Shown here piece after piece: positions 26,094 to 36,524 of a stretch of DNA of 53,815 nucleotides (the stretch's first letter is position 1; each line of letters begins with the position of its first letter). The position numbers were made by a program, and so were the translations under genes. This DNA comes from Bacteroidota bacterium (GTDB taxonomy: Bacteria; Bacteroidota; Ignavibacteria; UBA10030; UBA8401): the NCBI GenBank assembly GCA_019455105.1, contig JACFMZ010000001.1, positions 1 through 53,815 of the forward strand, in the 5' to 3' direction. The notes under the pieces are model-generated. The model was not told where the DNA came from. It did not search any database and saw nothing but the letters and a program-made list of their open reading frames with translations.

Positions 26094-26203
26094 TGCAGTA
26101 CAATTCGGTGAACGGCGGAAATTTTAGGATGAACGGCTCCGAAACGTGAAAAATTTGCGGCGGATAAAGGAAAATAATTCCCGGTGTTACTGCGCGGTAG
26201 ATG

Positions 26204-26911
26204 TTACTGAATGATAGATTTCTTTAACGACGCCAAAATCTGCTGAGCAGCTAAGCGGTTTCCTTCATCGCTTAGATGAACGCCGTCGTAGGTAAGAATT
26301 CCTTTTTCTTTATTTTCGGTATTATGCAGAGCTAAATATTCCTTAAATGCCGTGCGAAGATCGCACAGCGGTATGTTTTCTTTTTCTGCCGTCTCTCTGC
26401 TAACGGCGGAATATTCATCAAGCATAGCATCATACGTATTTGCTCCGCCGGTTTTTTCCCCAATAACGCTCGGGGTGCAGAGAAGAACGCGGATATTTTG
26501 CGATTTCAATGTTTCAATCAGCGTCGATAATCCTTCTCGAAAGACCGGTTTCGGCGTTCCGGATAATCCGCGGGAAGCGAAGGCAAAATGCCAGACATCA
26601 TTAATGCCGATATAAATTACCACAATGCCGGGATTTTTTGAAAGCACATCGCGGTCAACGCGCGCCAGCAGATCGGAAATTTTATTTCCGCTTACGCCGG
26701 CGCCGATAATCTCATACGGCGTGTTCTGCTGAGCAAGCGAATCGCGAAGAAGTGTTACATAGCCGTTCGGCTTCACTCCCAGTTCTGTTATTGAATCGCC
26801 GAAAAAGATTATGCGCTTCTGTTCATTCATCAGCGATTGAGATGAACAGCCCGCAAAAATAACTATACCGGCAAAAAAAATACAAAACCAAATGAAAAAA
26901 TATTTTTTCAT
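26204..26911 (-). CDS. SGNH/GDSL hydrolase lipoprotein
   Basis: The 235-residue lipoprotein (F-A-G-C22) carries all SGNH blocks: I-I-F-F-G-D-S40-I-T-E (block I, nucleophile Ser), G-V-S-G-N-K (block II Gly), I-G-I-N-D-V-W (block III G-x-N-D) and Y-D-G-V-H-L-S (block V, Asp-x-x-His). Enzymes of this fold remove acyl or acetyl esters from lipids or polysaccharides; the envelope location suggests carbohydrate or lipid deacylation. Its ATG directly follows the stop of the DinB gene (TAAATG), so the two are translationally coupled, although no functional link is evident. Confidence 0.87.
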   Translation of the reverse strand: MKKYFFIWFCIFFAGIVIFAGCSSQSLMNEQKRIIFFGDSITELGVKPNGYVTLLRDSLAQQNTPYEIIGAGVSGNKISDLLARVDRDVLSKNPGIVVIYIGINDVWHFAFASRGLSGTPKPVFREGLSTLIETLKSQNIRVLLCTPSVIGEKTGGANTYDAMLDEYSAVSRETAEKENIPLCDLRTAFKEYLALHNTENKEKGILTYDGVHLSDEGNRLAAQQILASLKKSIIQ

Positions 26912-27388
26912 TTACCAATCCATTTTTTCTCTCAATCCCATAATATGGGCGCAGTGTTTCTCGCCGTGAAAACTGTACGTTTCCAGCATCGAATCCAGCG
27001 AAACATCTCCCCGCTCCGGATGTTTTCCCGATCGGCTCCATTGCTCTTCGGTCAGCGAATCAAGAAGAAACGCCCAGCGTTCGTGCAAGCCGCGAAGCAG
27101 TGCAACTGCGCCGTGAATATTCAGCCGGTACTCCGGCGTTACCGCCCAATCATCCTGGTTATACGTTTTCATTGCCGGCTGGTCTTCCACGACAATCCAT
27201 TTGCAGCGAAGAAATGCATTCATGTGAGCATCGCATAAGTGATGAACGACCTGCCGTACGGTCCATCCGCCGTCGCGGTACGGAGTATCGAGCTGCGCTT
27301 CGGAAAGACCTTCTAATGTTGCTTCAAGAATTCCTGGTAAAGATTTTATTTTTTGAATTTTTAATCGCCGTTCATCCATTGTGGGCAT
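26912..27388 (-). CDS. DinB-superfamily metal-dependent enzyme, YfiT (BstA-like)
   Basis: This 158-residue protein forms a four-helix bundle. The metal ligands expected for the DinB/YfiT fold are present: His50 in Q-V-V-H-H-L and the H-G-E-K-H pair at 141/145. W-T-V-R-Q-V-V-H-H-L-x-D-A-H-x-x-A is the YfiT signature (bacillithiol S-transferase/putative hydrolase). In Firmicutes and Bacteroidota these enzymes conjugate bacillithiol to electrophiles; thiol type is unknown here. The stop abuts the start of the GDSL gene, making a two-gene unit. Confidence 0.85.
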   Translation of the reverse strand: MPTMDERRLKIQKIKSLPGILEATLEGLSEAQLDTPYRDGGWTVRQVVHHLCDAHMNAFLRCKWIVVEDQPAMKTYNQDDWAVTPEYRLNIHGAVALLRGLHERWAFLLDSLTEEQWSRSGKHPERGDVSLDSMLETYSFHGEKHCAHIMGLREKMDW

Positions 27389-27470
27389 CGGAACATCTCC
27401 TTTAATAATATTTTTAATAGTAATTTACCAAAGGTAGAAAATGAAAAAAGATATTTCCAATAATAAAAAT

Positions 27471-27498
27471 AAAAAAGTCCGTAAAATACATACGGACT
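27471..27498 (-). terminator. Terminator of the RRM gene
   Basis: AGTCCGTA / TACGGACT with loop AAATACA; reading the minus strand, the stem is followed by a long T-rich tract (T6-A-T5). It lies 60 bases past the stop of the RRM gene. Confidence 0.88.
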
Positions 27499-27558
27499 AA
27501 GGTGAAACGATAATATTTTTTACTGTTGAACGTCTGGTGTTCAAAAAAATCACGGAGA

Positions 27559-27819
27559 TTATTTTCTTCCGGAGTTTCCCTTCGGGCGCGCTTCATTAAC
27601 AATAATGTTCCGGTTCATAAACCGTGATTCGTGAAGGTCTGAAATGGCACGCTTCGACTGTGACTCGTCCGCCATTTCAATAAATCCAAATCCCTTGGAG
27701 CGTCCGCTCGCCGCATCGGTAATAAGTTTTGCGGATGTTACTTCTCCGAATTGTGAAAAGAGTTCTTTTAAATCGTGCTCATCGGCATCGTAGCTGAGAT
27801 TGCCAACATAAATAGTCAT
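27559..27819 (-). CDS. RNA-binding protein with a single RRM domain
   Basis: The 86-residue protein is essentially one RNA recognition motif: RNP2 I-Y-V-G-N-L at residues 3-8 and RNP1 K-G-F-G-F-I-E-M at about 41-48, with the F-S-Q-F-G-E-V helix-turn between them. A short basic tail ends in P-K-G-N-S-G-R-K. Bacterial stand-alone RRMs of this kind (the cyanobacterial Rbp type) bind single-stranded RNA and are often cold-induced. It has its own upstream gap of 180 bases and its own terminator, so it is expressed by itself. Start supported by AAGGA upstream of the ATG. Confidence 0.93.
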   Translation of the reverse strand: MTIYVGNLSYDADEHDLKELFSQFGEVTSAKLITDAASGRSKGFGFIEMADESQSKRAISDLHESRFMNRNIIVNEARPKGNSGRK

Positions 27820-27999
27820 AACATTTTCCTTGTGCGCTTGTGAATAAAAATATGAATTAATGAGAGAAGGCGAACAGCAGGAACCTGAACGAAGGAGAAT
27901 GATAACCAGTGCTACTGAAATGCCGTCAAATCACTACTAAGATACGAATTTGGATTGATATTACCAATGAGTTTATGGCGCACAGGTTGCCATTGAGCG

Positions 28000-28599
28000 T
28001 TAGATTATTTTCTTCCCTGCAAACCGCGCCACTGCCGCCTTTCCTTGATGAAATGGTCCTTCGTTCAGCACAATTTCCGTATCGTAACATCCCAGAATTT
28101 CCAGCGATGCAAATTCTTCCCGCAGCATCTCCGAACTTTGCAGCAGCGAACGTTCCTTCGGACCGCCGGAGGAATACCGCAGTTGTTCCGGTGAAAACAA
28201 CTCAGCGGAAATTCTTCCTCCCGGCTTTAACGATGCAAGAAGATTTTTATAAAACGTGCTGCGAAACGATGCCGGCAGATGAACATACGTCAGCGAGATA
28301 AGATCATACTGTTCGGAATCGGCAGTAAAATTTTCAGCATCCAGCACTTCATATTGAATTGAAACATTCTGTTCTCCGGCAAGCGCCAGCGCTTTTTCTT
28401 TTCCTGCTTCGCTCCAATCAAAAGCATCAACCTTCCAGCCTAACGTGGCGGCATAAACGGCATCGCGTCCTTCGCCCGCGCACGGAAGAAGAATTTTCCC
28501 TGCCGGCAGCGCTCGTATTATCGATTGAAAAAATTCATTCGGCGATTTTCCGTAGGCGTATTCTCTTTGCGAATAGCGTTCGTTCCAAAAGTTACTCAT
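28000..28599 (-). CDS. Class I SAM-dependent methyltransferase (TehB/thiopurine-like)
   Basis: A 199-residue enzyme starting [24 protein letters not shown]. This is the recognisable N-terminus of small TehB-like methyltransferases that act on tellurite, selenite or thiol-containing compounds. Motif I is L-L-P-C-A-G-E-G-R-D-A, followed by F-D-W-S as the acidic post-strand residue, and K-P-G-G-R at motif IV. Its ATG overlaps the stop of the sensor kinase gene by four bases (ATGA), so the two are translationally coupled; this suggests either a regulatory link or simply compaction. The physiological substrate is unknown. Confidence 0.82.
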   Translation of the reverse strand: MSNFWNERYSQREYAYGKSPNEFFQSIIRALPAGKILLPCAGEGRDAVYAATLGWKVDAFDWSEAGKEKALALAGEQNVSIQYEVLDAENFTADSEQYDLISLTYVHLPASFRSTFYKNLLASLKPGGRISAELFSPEQLRYSSGGPKERSLLQSSEMLREEFASLEILGCYDTEIVLNEGPFHQGKAAVARFAGKKII

Positions 28600-31500
28600 T
28601 GTGCACTATTCAACACTTCTCTGACGACACGGGCAATTTCATTTGATTCGTACGGTTTTTGAACAAATGCTTTTACGCCTAACTTAAGTAATTCAGATTT
28701 GATGTGCGGTTCAAAGAAGCCGCTGGCACAGATAACTCTTACTTCCGGATTTATCTGCCGCAGTATTTTATATTCTTCAACGCCGGAGATTTTCGGAAGC
28801 CCCATATCCGTTACCACCAAATCAATTTCCTGCTGACGTTCCTTATACACGGCAATTGCTTCTTCGCCGTCTTTTGCATTGAACACCGTGTACCCTTTGT
28901 TTTCAAGAAAGACGTGAAGCATATTTCGAAGCGTTTCTTCATCTTCCACAATAAGAATTGTTTCGGTGCCTCTGAGACTCATGACATTTTTCTTCCCATT
29001 TTCAATTTCGGCTTCCACATGATGTTCAGAAACCGGAAGATAGAGATGGAAGGTTGTTCCTTTTCCCTCTTCACTTTCAACATCAATCACGCCGTCATGC
29101 GCCTGAACAATGCCGTACACTACCGATAAGCCGAGCCCTGTTCCTTTACCGGGATCTTTTGTTGTAAAGAACGGATCGAAGATCTGTGATTTTATATTTT
29201 CATTTATTCCCGTGCCGGTATCGGAAACGGAAACATCAAGATAGACATTATGCTTTACTTCTTTATACCGTTCCAATAATTTTTCTTTTTTAATTTTTCT
29301 GATTTTAAAAGTTAACGTTCCTCCTTCCGGCATGGCATCGCGCGCATTCACGCTTAAGTTTAACAGCGCCTGGTGAATCTTTGTTCTGTCGGCGTAAATG
29401 TACGGTATTTCCGGTTCAAAGGATTCCGATATGGTAATCAGTTTCGGGAATGTCTGCCGCAGCATGGAAATTAATTCGCGAATGACTTCCTTAATGCTGA
29501 GCGGAAGAATAGAGGTATCGGTTTTGCGGGCAAAGGTTAAAATCTGCCGGACAAGCCCCGCGCCGCGATCGACGGTTCGTAAAATAATTTCCAGCGAATC
29601 GTGCACCTTCTCCGGATTATGTTTATTTCTTCCGATGACTTCGGCGTAGCCCAAAATTATGCCGAGCACGTTGTTAAAGTCGTGGGCAATGCCCGCCGCC
29701 AGCGTGCCGATGCTTTGAATTTTCTGCGATTGCAGAAGCTCTCGTTCAAAATTCTTTCTTTCGGTTACATCTACTTGTATGGCGATATAATGCGTAATAA
29801 CATTAAACTCATTTTTAATCGGAGAAATTGTTACTTCTTCCCAATATAATTCGCCGTTCTTCCGGCGGTTCTGTATTTCACCGCGCCAGCTGCTGCCCGC
29901 CGTAATTGTTCCCCACAATTCTTCGTACTTTGATAACGGCGTGGTGCCGGATTGAAGCATATTCGGATTTCGCCCGGCCGCTTCTTCAAAAGAATATCCC
30001 GTGATTTTTGTAAACATCGGGTTAACATATTCTATCGCGCCGGTGGTATCCGTAATAACAACGCTGTTCACGCTTTGTTCAATTGCTAAAGAGAGTTTTC
30101 GAATTTGTTCTTCGGATTTTTTCCGTTCTTCTATGTTGCGGAGATAATTGGTAGCATCAAGAAAATTTCCGTTCTCGTCATAATCAAAATGTGTTGTTTG
30201 TTCAACCCAGAATTTTTCTCCTTTTTTGGTAACAACACGAAGTTCCAGTACCATATCACTTCGTTTTTCTTTCAACCATTGCTTGTATTGAGCAATAACA
30301 TGGGACCGATCCTCTTCGGCAACAAGCCGAAATACGCTGGTGCCGATCAGCTCTTCTTCCGTATAACCGCCGATGTGTAAAATGCCGGGATTGCAGTACG
30401 TAAAGAGCGAACGCGAATCTGCTTCGTAGTATGCTTCACGAACATTTTCGACAAGTTTTCTGTACCGCTCTGCGCTTTCTTTGCTGGCAAACTCTGCCCG
30501 TTTCTGCTCGGTAATATCTGAAAATGTTCTTACGAAACGGTTCTTTTCAATTCGCGAAGTAGAAAGTTTTAACCACTTTTTTATCGATGAAAAATAAATT
30601 TCTTCCTTCATCGATACTGTGCTGTTTCGATGTTTTTCCCAAAATTCTTTAATATAAATCGGTTGAACGGAGTAGACTTCCGTCGCACGTTTGCCAATTG
30701 TTTTGTTCCGCGTGCGTTGAACGATTCTTTCATACGCGGTATTGACTTCTAAAATTTTATAATCAACTGCATTTCCCTCTTCATCAAAAATTAATTCATT
30801 AAGCGCTAAGCCTTCTTCCATAGTATCAAATACCTCGCGTAATTTGTGTTCACTTTCACGCAGCGCAGCTTCTGCTATTTTTCTTTCTGCAATATCGTAC
30901 ACAATTGCATGAACAAATTTTTTACCGTCAATCTCTATTTTTCCGGAAAACACTTCTATATCCCGTATTGATCCGTCGGCAAGCCGGTGCTTAAACTCAA
31001 AGTTGTTTTTTATTCCTGAAGCAGAATTGCTTAAATGTTTATGCGTTTCATTCGGAGGAAGCACATTAAGATCGTAAATCTTCATCTGCGTAAGCTGCTC
31101 GCGGGACCAGCCGTAAAATTTTTCCGCCGCGTGGTTGGCTTCCACAATCTGCTGCGTTTCTAAATCGATAAGTAATTTCACGGCGGCATGATTTTCAAAA
31201 ATTGACCGGTAACGATATTCGCTTTCTTTTAATGAACGCTCTGTCTGCAGGCGTTCTCTTTCCAGCTCGAAGGTATCTAACACAAAAGAAATATCGAGAG
31301 CCATTTCGCGCAGAAGATTGACTTCCCGCATTCCAAAAAAGTTTTCTTCATACGAATATAATGTTAATGCGCCGATCGGAATTTTATTGCAGTGTATCGG
31401 CGTAGATGCCACGGAGCGCAGCCGATGTTCTGCGGCAAGCTTCTCCCATGAAGGAACCGTTTCAGCGTGATGAATATTGTTAACAATAACGGTATCGTCT

Positions 31501-33533
31501 GTTTGGTATGCCTGATGTTCCGGCAGATTGGAAAATTGTTTCCACGCTTGCGCAAAATAATTTTTTTCTTCACCGTTAAACGCTGTTTGCAGCACGCCTT
31601 CTAAATCTTTTTGCTGAATGCTGATGGATGCCATGGGAAATTTTCCGAACTCTTCTGCATACAAACAAATATTTCGGAAGAGTGTATTGCGATCTCTTTC
31701 CCGCACAATTGCCTGATTAGTCTGGCTGAGAAGCGCATACAAACGCTGAAGATGAAGAATGCTTTCCTGTTGTTGTTTTAGCTGCGTAATATCGCGCGAA
31801 ATAGTGACAAACTGTCCCGGTTTATGAGAAAAAATAGAGGTATTCAAATATCTCTTTTGTTCTTCATAATACGTTTCATGTTGAACCGGCGTACCTGTTT
31901 CAACAACGTTTACATAAATATCAAAATATGGCGGGGGATTGATGTTGTGTAATACGGTTCCGAGTTTTCCGATTATTTGTTCTTTAGAAATACCGGAGAT
32001 GCTTGCCGTTTTCTCATTACAATCAATAATACGGTAATCAATCGGCTGGTGATTATCGTTGTACACAAGTTCGTGCACAACTGTCATATCCTCTATCGCC
32101 GAAAAGAGCGAGCGGTACTGTTCTTCGCTGGCTTTTAATTCTTCTTCGTTTTTCTTCCGGTCAGAAATATCTCTGATAATGCTTTGATAATATACTTCGT
32201 TATCGATAGAAAACAGCCGGGCGCTGATTTCTACCGGAAATTCTTTCTCTTCTTTTGTTACATGAATGCTTTCAAAGATTTTTCCTTCTGTTTCGGTAAG
32301 CTGTTCGTAATATTTTTGAATTTGGTTCTGCACCGAAACCGGACGCAGATTGTTTATCGATAATTTTAAAAGCTCTTCTCTGGAATAGCCGTGGCTTTTA
32401 CACGCCTGATCGTTGACTTCAACAATTGTCCCTTCTTTGTTAAAGAGAATAATGATATCGTGAGCATATCGCACCAGATAATCAATCTGTCTGGAAAGCA
32501 GTTGTTTTTCCCGCTCCGATAAAAGTTCTTGTTTATACTGACGGGCACGCAGGTTTCGCCACCATAAACCCATCAGCGCGCCGGCGGCAATAACAATGAG
32601 AGCAATTGTTTGGCTCACTTCGCTGGCTTCTTCTACAATCGGGCGGTTCACTTCATCTTCATTAATCATTGCTGCCATGTACCACGGCGTATTCGGAATT
32701 TTTTTTCCGTATGCGTGCACCCGAACACCGTTGTAGTTCACCCCTTCATAAACATCTTCTGCTCCGCGGGCAAATTGCGCGGTAATAAGCAGCGAATCGT
32801 TGATTGATAATTTAAATACCGACGATTCATTTTTTTTCTGACGCAGCGCGCTGAGATAGACAATGCTGTCTCCTTCAGGCCGGAATAAAAATGTTTCAGA
32901 AGTCGGGCTTTCGGTGGGCCACGACTGTAAAAGCGGAAACAAGGTATTATCCGGTTTTATTCGCAGGTGCACAATTCCGACAAGCTGTGTATCCTTTTCG
33001 GCAGGTATAAACAGCGGCGCAAAGAGATCTAAGTGTGTGCCGGTTGTTACTTCCGAGCTATGAATATCGGTAAGAATTATTTTCTTTTCTTTAACGACTT
33101 TAGCAAATGTTGTACGGGCAAAGGTGCCATACACATTATTTTCCGGGGGATCAGAGAGAAGAACAGTACCGTCCGGATTAATTAATAAAATACTTTCATA
33201 TTCATTACGGTCACGAAATGCCTTCATCCATTGCAGCAGTTCACTTCGAGATTTACCGTTCTTCTTATTTTTAGAATATTCATAAACGTCTCGCGCTAAA
33301 GGGATATTTGCGCGAAGTAATTCGGCATCGTCAAGACGCTCAATTCTCCATTGTTCTATTTGTCGGGACTTTAACTGAACAACAGCTTTCAACTGGTTGT
33401 TCACGCTTTCAAGAATAATTCTTTCCTGCGAACGATAGTAGGAATAGCCGGCAAGACTAAGAGCAAGGATAGAGAGAAGATAAATTCCGAGAAGCGACCA
33501 CGGAATAAATTTTTTTTTCGTTTGCTTTGTCAT
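28596..33533 (-). CDS. Hybrid sensor histidine kinase, six PAS domains, GAF, HisKA, HATPase and C-terminal receiver
   Basis: The protein is 1645 residues. Membrane helices at about 13-31 and 308-325 enclose a periplasmic sensor (about 32-305, Cache-like by pattern). Then come PAS1 (about 350-470), PAS2 (470-595), a GAF domain (600-770), PAS3 (775-895), PAS4 (895-1020), PAS5 (1020-1148) and PAS6 (1148-1268), most ending with the D-I-x-x-R/Q-K linker. HisKA has the phosphoacceptor His at 1284 (A-G-I-A-H-D-F-N-N). HATPase has [10 protein letters not shown] near 1390 and D-T-G-T-G-I near 1438. The receiver (1522-1645) has Asp1576 in V-V-T-D-M-G-L-P. There is no output domain, so signalling should pass to an unlinked response regulator or Hpt protein. 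The H-D-F-N-N class implies HisKA/HisKA_2-type chemistry. Confidence 0.95.
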   Translation of the reverse strand: MTKQTKKKFIPWSLLGIYLLSILALSLAGYSYYRSQERIILESVNNQLKAVVQLKSRQIEQWRIERLDDAELLRANIPLARDVYEYSKNKKNGKSRSELLQWMKAFRDRNEYESILLINPDGTVLLSDPPENNVYGTFARTTFAKVVKEKKIILTDIHSSEVTTGTHLDLFAPLFIPAEKDTQLVGIVHLRIKPDNTLFPLLQSWPTESPTSETFLFRPEGDSIVYLSALRQKKNESSVFKLSINDSLLITAQFARGAEDVYEGVNYNGVRVHAYGKKIPNTPWYMAAMINEDEVNRPIVEEASEVSQTIALIVIAAGALMGLWWRNLRARQYKQELLSEREKQLLSRQIDYLVRYAHDIIILFNKEGTIVEVNDQACKSHGYSREELLKLSINNLRPVSVQNQIQKYYEQLTETEGKIFESIHVTKEEKEFPVEISARLFSIDNEVYYQSIIRDISDRKKNEEELKASEEQYRSLFSAIEDMTVVHELVYNDNHQPIDYRIIDCNEKTASISGISKEQIIGKLGTVLHNINPPPYFDIYVNVVETGTPVQHETYYEEQKRYLNTSIFSHKPGQFVTISRDITQLKQQQESILHLQRLYALLSQTNQAIVRERDRNTLFRNICLYAEEFGKFPMASISIQQKDLEGVLQTAFNGEEKNYFAQAWKQFSNLPEHQAYQTDDTVIVNNIHHAETVPSWEKLAAEHRLRSVASTPIHCNKIPIGALTLYSYEENFFGMREVNLLREMALDISFVLDTFELERERLQTERSLKESEYRYRSIFENHAAVKLLIDLETQQIVEANHAAEKFYGWSREQLTQMKIYDLNVLPPNETHKHLSNSASGIKNNFEFKHRLADGSIRDIEVFSGKIEIDGKKFVHAIVYDIAERKIAEAALRESEHKLREVFDTMEEGLALNELIFDEEGNAVDYKILEVNTAYERIVQRTRNKTIGKRATEVYSVQPIYIKEFWEKHRNSTVSMKEEIYFSSIKKWLKLSTSRIEKNRFVRTFSDITEQKRAEFASKESAERYRKLVENVREAYYEADSRSLFTYCNPGILHIGGYTEEELIGTSVFRLVAEEDRSHVIAQYKQWLKEKRSDMVLELRVVTKKGEKFWVEQTTHFDYDENGNFLDATNYLRNIEERKKSEEQIRKLSLAIEQSVNSVVITDTTGAIEYVNPMFTKITGYSFEEAAGRNPNMLQSGTTPLSKYEELWGTITAGSSWRGEIQNRRKNGELYWEEVTISPIKNEFNVITHYIAIQVDVTERKNFERELLQSQKIQSIGTLAAGIAHDFNNVLGIILGYAEVIGRNKHNPEKVHDSLEIILRTVDRGAGLVRQILTFARKTDTSILPLSIKEVIRELISMLRQTFPKLITISESFEPEIPYIYADRTKIHQALLNLSVNARDAMPEGGTLTFKIRKIKKEKLLERYKEVKHNVYLDVSVSDTGTGINENIKSQIFDPFFTTKDPGKGTGLGLSVVYGIVQAHDGVIDVESEEGKGTTFHLYLPVSEHHVEAEIENGKKNVMSLRGTETILIVEDEETLRNMLHVFLENKGYTVFNAKDGEEAIAVYKERQQEIDLVVTDMGLPKISGVEEYKILRQINPEVRVICASGFFEPHIKSELLKLGVKAFVQKPYESNEIARVVREVLNSAQ

Positions 33534-33861
33534 AATGGTTTCGCTTAATGAACCAAAAACCTATTGTTCATATTCTTTGAAAAACGGGAATGATGAATTC
33601 TCTTATTTTAAAGTAATACAGCGTACCAACAAACAATCAAAATGTCAATACGCTATACAGCGTATATGGCGGGAGTATGCAGTTTTTTAGTTATTCAAAA
33701 GAAAGATATAATGTATCAATCTTTTCAGCGGAAAATTTACTGACAAAAAATAACACGGCAGAGGGGTGTAGTCGGTATTGAAAAAAATTTCAAAATACGG
33801 AGAAAAAAAATATCCTTGTCAAGAAAATACCGTCTTGACAAGGATATTCATGATGATATTT
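33534..33861. other. Intergenic region between kinase start and M28 stop
   Basis: This gap of about 330 bases holds the kinase promoter region and the M28 terminator (33809-33848). Near the kinase end it contains TACAGCGTA twice (33617-33625 and 33656-33664) and an inverted repeat ATACGCT-ATAC-AGCGTAT at 33648-33665. These may be binding sites for a regulator of the kinase gene. I see no gene in it. Confidence 0.45.
33809..33848. terminator. Strong terminator after the M28 peptidase gene
   Basis: AATATCCTTGTCAAGA and TCTTGACAAGGATATT form a perfect 16-bp stem with an eight-base loop. The A-run at the left end reads as a T-run on the minus strand, so it ends the six-gene minus-strand operon. 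Confidence 0.93.
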
Positions 33862-35442
33862 TTATTTTTTTTCCGGTTTATGCGGGAGTTTTTCGTCTCG
33901 CATAGCCGCATTGTAAGCAAATGCCGCCATAATAATTGCCGCTTGTTTTATATCATCAATCTGAACGCGGTCGAACAAATCCATGGTGGTATGATGCGTG
34001 CGCGATTCATATTCAATTTCATCCTGAATAAATTGAAATCCCGGAAGTCCGATGGCATCAAACGACAGATGATCTGTTCCGCCGGTATTTTGAAGCGTTA
34101 ATGTTGACGCTCCCATATCTTTGAACGGCGCCAGCCATGCGCGGAAAATCGGACGAACGGCTTCGTTTCCCTGCATATACACGCCGCGGACTTTTCCGCT
34201 TCCGTTATCGTTGTTAAAATAAGCGGCAAATTTTTCTGCATCAGGTTTCAGCGAATCTTTTGTGCCGAAATGTTCTTTTACATACGCTTCCGAACCAAGC
34301 AGTCCCTGCTCTTCCGCTCCCCACAAACCGATGCGAATAGTTCTGCGCGGCTGCAGCCCTGCGGCTTTTAAAATTCTCATGGCTTCCAGGCAAACAGCAG
34401 AGCCTGTTCCGTTATCGGTAGCGCCGGTTCCGCCGTGCCACGAATCGAAATGTCCGCCGATCATCACCACTTCATTTTTTAAATCCGTGCCGGGAATTTC
34501 TCCGATGATGTTATAACTGTTTTCATCTTTCGTCCCCATAGCAACTTCTAGTTCAACGGCAAGTTTCACTTTTTCGCCGCGCTGCGCTAAGCGCACCAAG
34601 CGGTTGTACGCTTCGCCGCCGACTTCAATCTGCGGAGGAATTTTCGGTGCATTGGCTTTTTGAACCTGCACGCGATAGGGCGACATAAAAGAAGTATCCG
34701 GATGATTCGGAACGTATGCCTGCTGCACGCCGATACTGCCGCCGAGATTTCTTGTTGAGAATGAAGAGGTAAGCACCGCCGCAGGATTTTCATTCATAAT
34801 GAACTGCCATTTTTCATAATTCAGCATCATCATTTTTTTCCATGCCGGAGGAAGCTGAAAGTTCCACCCTCTGCCGGAAGGAAAATCGGCGTTGGCTAAT
34901 TTCAACAGCGACGAATCCGGTTCGCGCGATGCAAGCGGTTTCCAGTACGCTTCCACTTCTCCCGGTTTTGAAAGAAGCACAAACTTTCCTTTCAGCTTTC
35001 CTTTGTACTGCTGAAGCTGTTCCGCCGAATCAGCATCAAGATACACCACTTCGGCTTCTACTTTTCCTTTTAATCCCGGCGACCATGCTTTCGGGTACGA
35101 ATTGAGCGGCTGAATCTGCCTGCCGAGAACCGTTGCGGAATATTTTTTTAATTCCCAGCTTTTGCCGAACGGACCCCACGCTTCGAGATGAGCATTTTCC
35201 AAACCGATGGATTTCATTTTTTCTGCCGCCCATTTTGCCGCTTCGTTATATTGCGGCGAGCCGGCTAAGCGCGGACCGTACACTTCGGAAATGTACCAGA
35301 GAATATCTTTTATCTGCGAGCGATTCCATCCTTCATCGCGGATTTTTGCGATTGCTGAGGTATCAATTTTTTCTCTTTCCTGCGCAAATGACGGGGAGAT
35401 AAACAGAAAGGCAAAGAAAAATAATGCTGTCCATGTTTTCAT
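33862..35442 (-). CDS. Secreted M28-family zinc metallopeptidase (carboxypeptidase Q-like)
   Basis: The protein is about 526 residues with a signal peptide (W-T-A-L-F-F-F-A-F-L-F-I-S-P-S-F-A-Q). A PA-like insert lies in the first half. The M28 catalytic region has G-G-H-F-D-S-W (zinc ligand and active-site Asp), T-D-N-G-T-G, W-G-A-E-E-Q-G (general base and zinc Glu), N-N-D-N-G-S-G and T-G-G-T-D-H-L-S (zinc His). Carboxypeptidase Q-type enzymes clip amino-terminal or dipeptide ends. A GTG at 35451 would add three residues ahead of the ATG at 35442; the ATG gives a cleaner signal peptide. It is the last gene of the msrA operon, nine bases after the lipoprotein stop when GTG is used. Confidence 0.9.
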   Translation of the reverse strand: MKTWTALFFFAFLFISPSFAQEREKIDTSAIAKIRDEGWNRSQIKDILWYISEVYGPRLAGSPQYNEAAKWAAEKMKSIGLENAHLEAWGPFGKSWELKKYSATVLGRQIQPLNSYPKAWSPGLKGKVEAEVVYLDADSAEQLQQYKGKLKGKFVLLSKPGEVEAYWKPLASREPDSSLLKLANADFPSGRGWNFQLPPAWKKMMMLNYEKWQFIMNENPAAVLTSSFSTRNLGGSIGVQQAYVPNHPDTSFMSPYRVQVQKANAPKIPPQIEVGGEAYNRLVRLAQRGEKVKLAVELEVAMGTKDENSYNIIGEIPGTDLKNEVVMIGGHFDSWHGGTGATDNGTGSAVCLEAMRILKAAGLQPRRTIRIGLWGAEEQGLLGSEAYVKEHFGTKDSLKPDAEKFAAYFNNDNGSGKVRGVYMQGNEAVRPIFRAWLAPFKDMGASTLTLQNTGGTDHLSFDAIGLPGFQFIQDEIEYESRTHHTTMDLFDRVQIDDIKQAAIIMAAFAYNAAMRDEKLPHKPEKK

Positions 35443-35459
35443 ATGATTCACTTTTAATG

Positions 35460-36026
35460 TTAATGGTTATTAGGTTGTTCCTGCGGAAAACTTTCTTCTT
35501 GATTTTCATCTTGCAGCGGTTCTTCATCCGGCAATTGTGCGCCCGGCTGCGCCTGTTTAAGAGAATCCGTTGATGGTTGTTTTGTTTTCGGTTTCTTTAT
35601 GCTGAGAGAATTTTCAAAATCTCTCCGCATATTTGCCGCCACACGCGTATCGGATCCGTTCATCCAAATTTTTCCTTCAAAGACCTGCGATTCAATTTTA
35701 AATTCCAATTTTTTTTTATCCGGAGTAAATTTTGCCACAATACGCACCTGGTATTTATTATTACCGATCACATCGGAAAAATACGACGGACCGTACTGTG
35801 AACGCGCATAGCCGTCTTCTTTTGAAATCATATCGAGTTCAAATTTTTTTGTAATAATATAAATAACTCTCTGCCATGCCATATCGTACGATAATTTCGG
35901 ATCAATGACGATGGTCTCCCAGTATTGGCGGGTCATCGGCATAAACGAATCCGGCGCGCCGGTACCGCAGCCGAAGATTCCGGTAAGCGAGAGAAAAGTA
36001 ACAAGGTAAAAAAGATATTTTTTCAT
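35460..36026 (-). CDS. Uncharacterised lipoprotein with Gln/Pro/Glu-rich tail
   Basis: The 188-residue protein has a lipoprotein signal (G-I-F-G-C-G-T near residue 20). A folded part (about 25-135) contains Y-D-M-A-W-Q-R-V-I-Y-I-I-T-K-K-F-E-L and V-R-I-V-A-K-F-T-P-D. A low-complexity tail rich in Q, P, E, D and S ends in E-Q-P-N-N-H. I do not recognise a family, although the Y-x-x-A-W-x-x-V spacing is reminiscent of small envelope lipoproteins that precede peptidases. It lies between the OsmC gene (79-base gap) and the M28 gene. Confidence 0.6.
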   Translation of the reverse strand: MKKYLFYLVTFLSLTGIFGCGTGAPDSFMPMTRQYWETIVIDPKLSYDMAWQRVIYIITKKFELDMISKEDGYARSQYGPSYFSDVIGNNKYQVRIVAKFTPDKKKLEFKIESQVFEGKIWMNGSDTRVAANMRRDFENSLSIKKPKTKQPSTDSLKQAQPGAQLPDEEPLQDENQEESFPQEQPNNH

Positions 36027-36105
36027 AGCGGCTCTTATTCTATTTTTAAAGTAGTTAGAATATAAGATTTTTCAATACGAATGACAGCAGCAAATTGAAA
36101 AATTT

Positions 36106-36516
36106 TTAATCCGGAAAATGATACTTAATTTCCTGCACCACATCCGGATGAAGGCTTTTTGCCACGGGGCAGCCGTCCCCTATTTCTTTAATTTTTTCCC
36201 TGTATTCATGAAAAATTCCGGAAGGAAATGAAAGCTTTACGACAATTTTTGCAATACGGCGGGGAAGATCGGCGCTCATATGTTTTTCAACCTGCACAGT
36301 CGTTCCGTCAATATTTACTTTTACCAGCCGCAGCTTAATGCCGATGGTAGTAATAATGCAGGTGCCGAGCGCAACGGCAACAAGATCCGAAGCGGAATAA
36401 CTTGTTCCTTCTCCGAAATTATCTTTGGGCGCATCGGTAAGAAGCGCCGCTTTGTTATCATTGTGGGTAACATCGCATCGAAGTTTTCCTTTGTACAAAA
36501 TTGAATATGAAACCAT
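36106..36516 (-). CDS. OsmC/Ohr-family peroxiredoxin-like protein
   Basis: A 136-residue OsmC-fold protein. The peroxidatic cysteine is C53 in A-L-G-T-C-I-I-T-T-I, preceded by S-A-S-D-L-V-A-V, and the second cysteine C116 is in G-D-G-C-P-V-A-K-S-L. Both conserved cysteines are therefore intact. Such proteins reduce organic or fatty-acid hydroperoxides, taking electrons from a dihydrolipoyl partner in Ohr. The start codon has TAGGAGAGG directly upstream, where the TAG is the stop of the preceding lipoprotein gene, so translation is coupled. Confidence 0.92.
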   Translation of the reverse strand: MVSYSILYKGKLRCDVTHNDNKAALLTDAPKDNFGEGTSYSASDLVAVALGTCIITTIGIKLRLVKVNIDGTTVQVEKHMSADLPRRIAKIVVKLSFPSGIFHEYREKIKEIGDGCPVAKSLHPDVVQEIKYHFPD

Positions 36517-36524
36517 TGCCTCTC

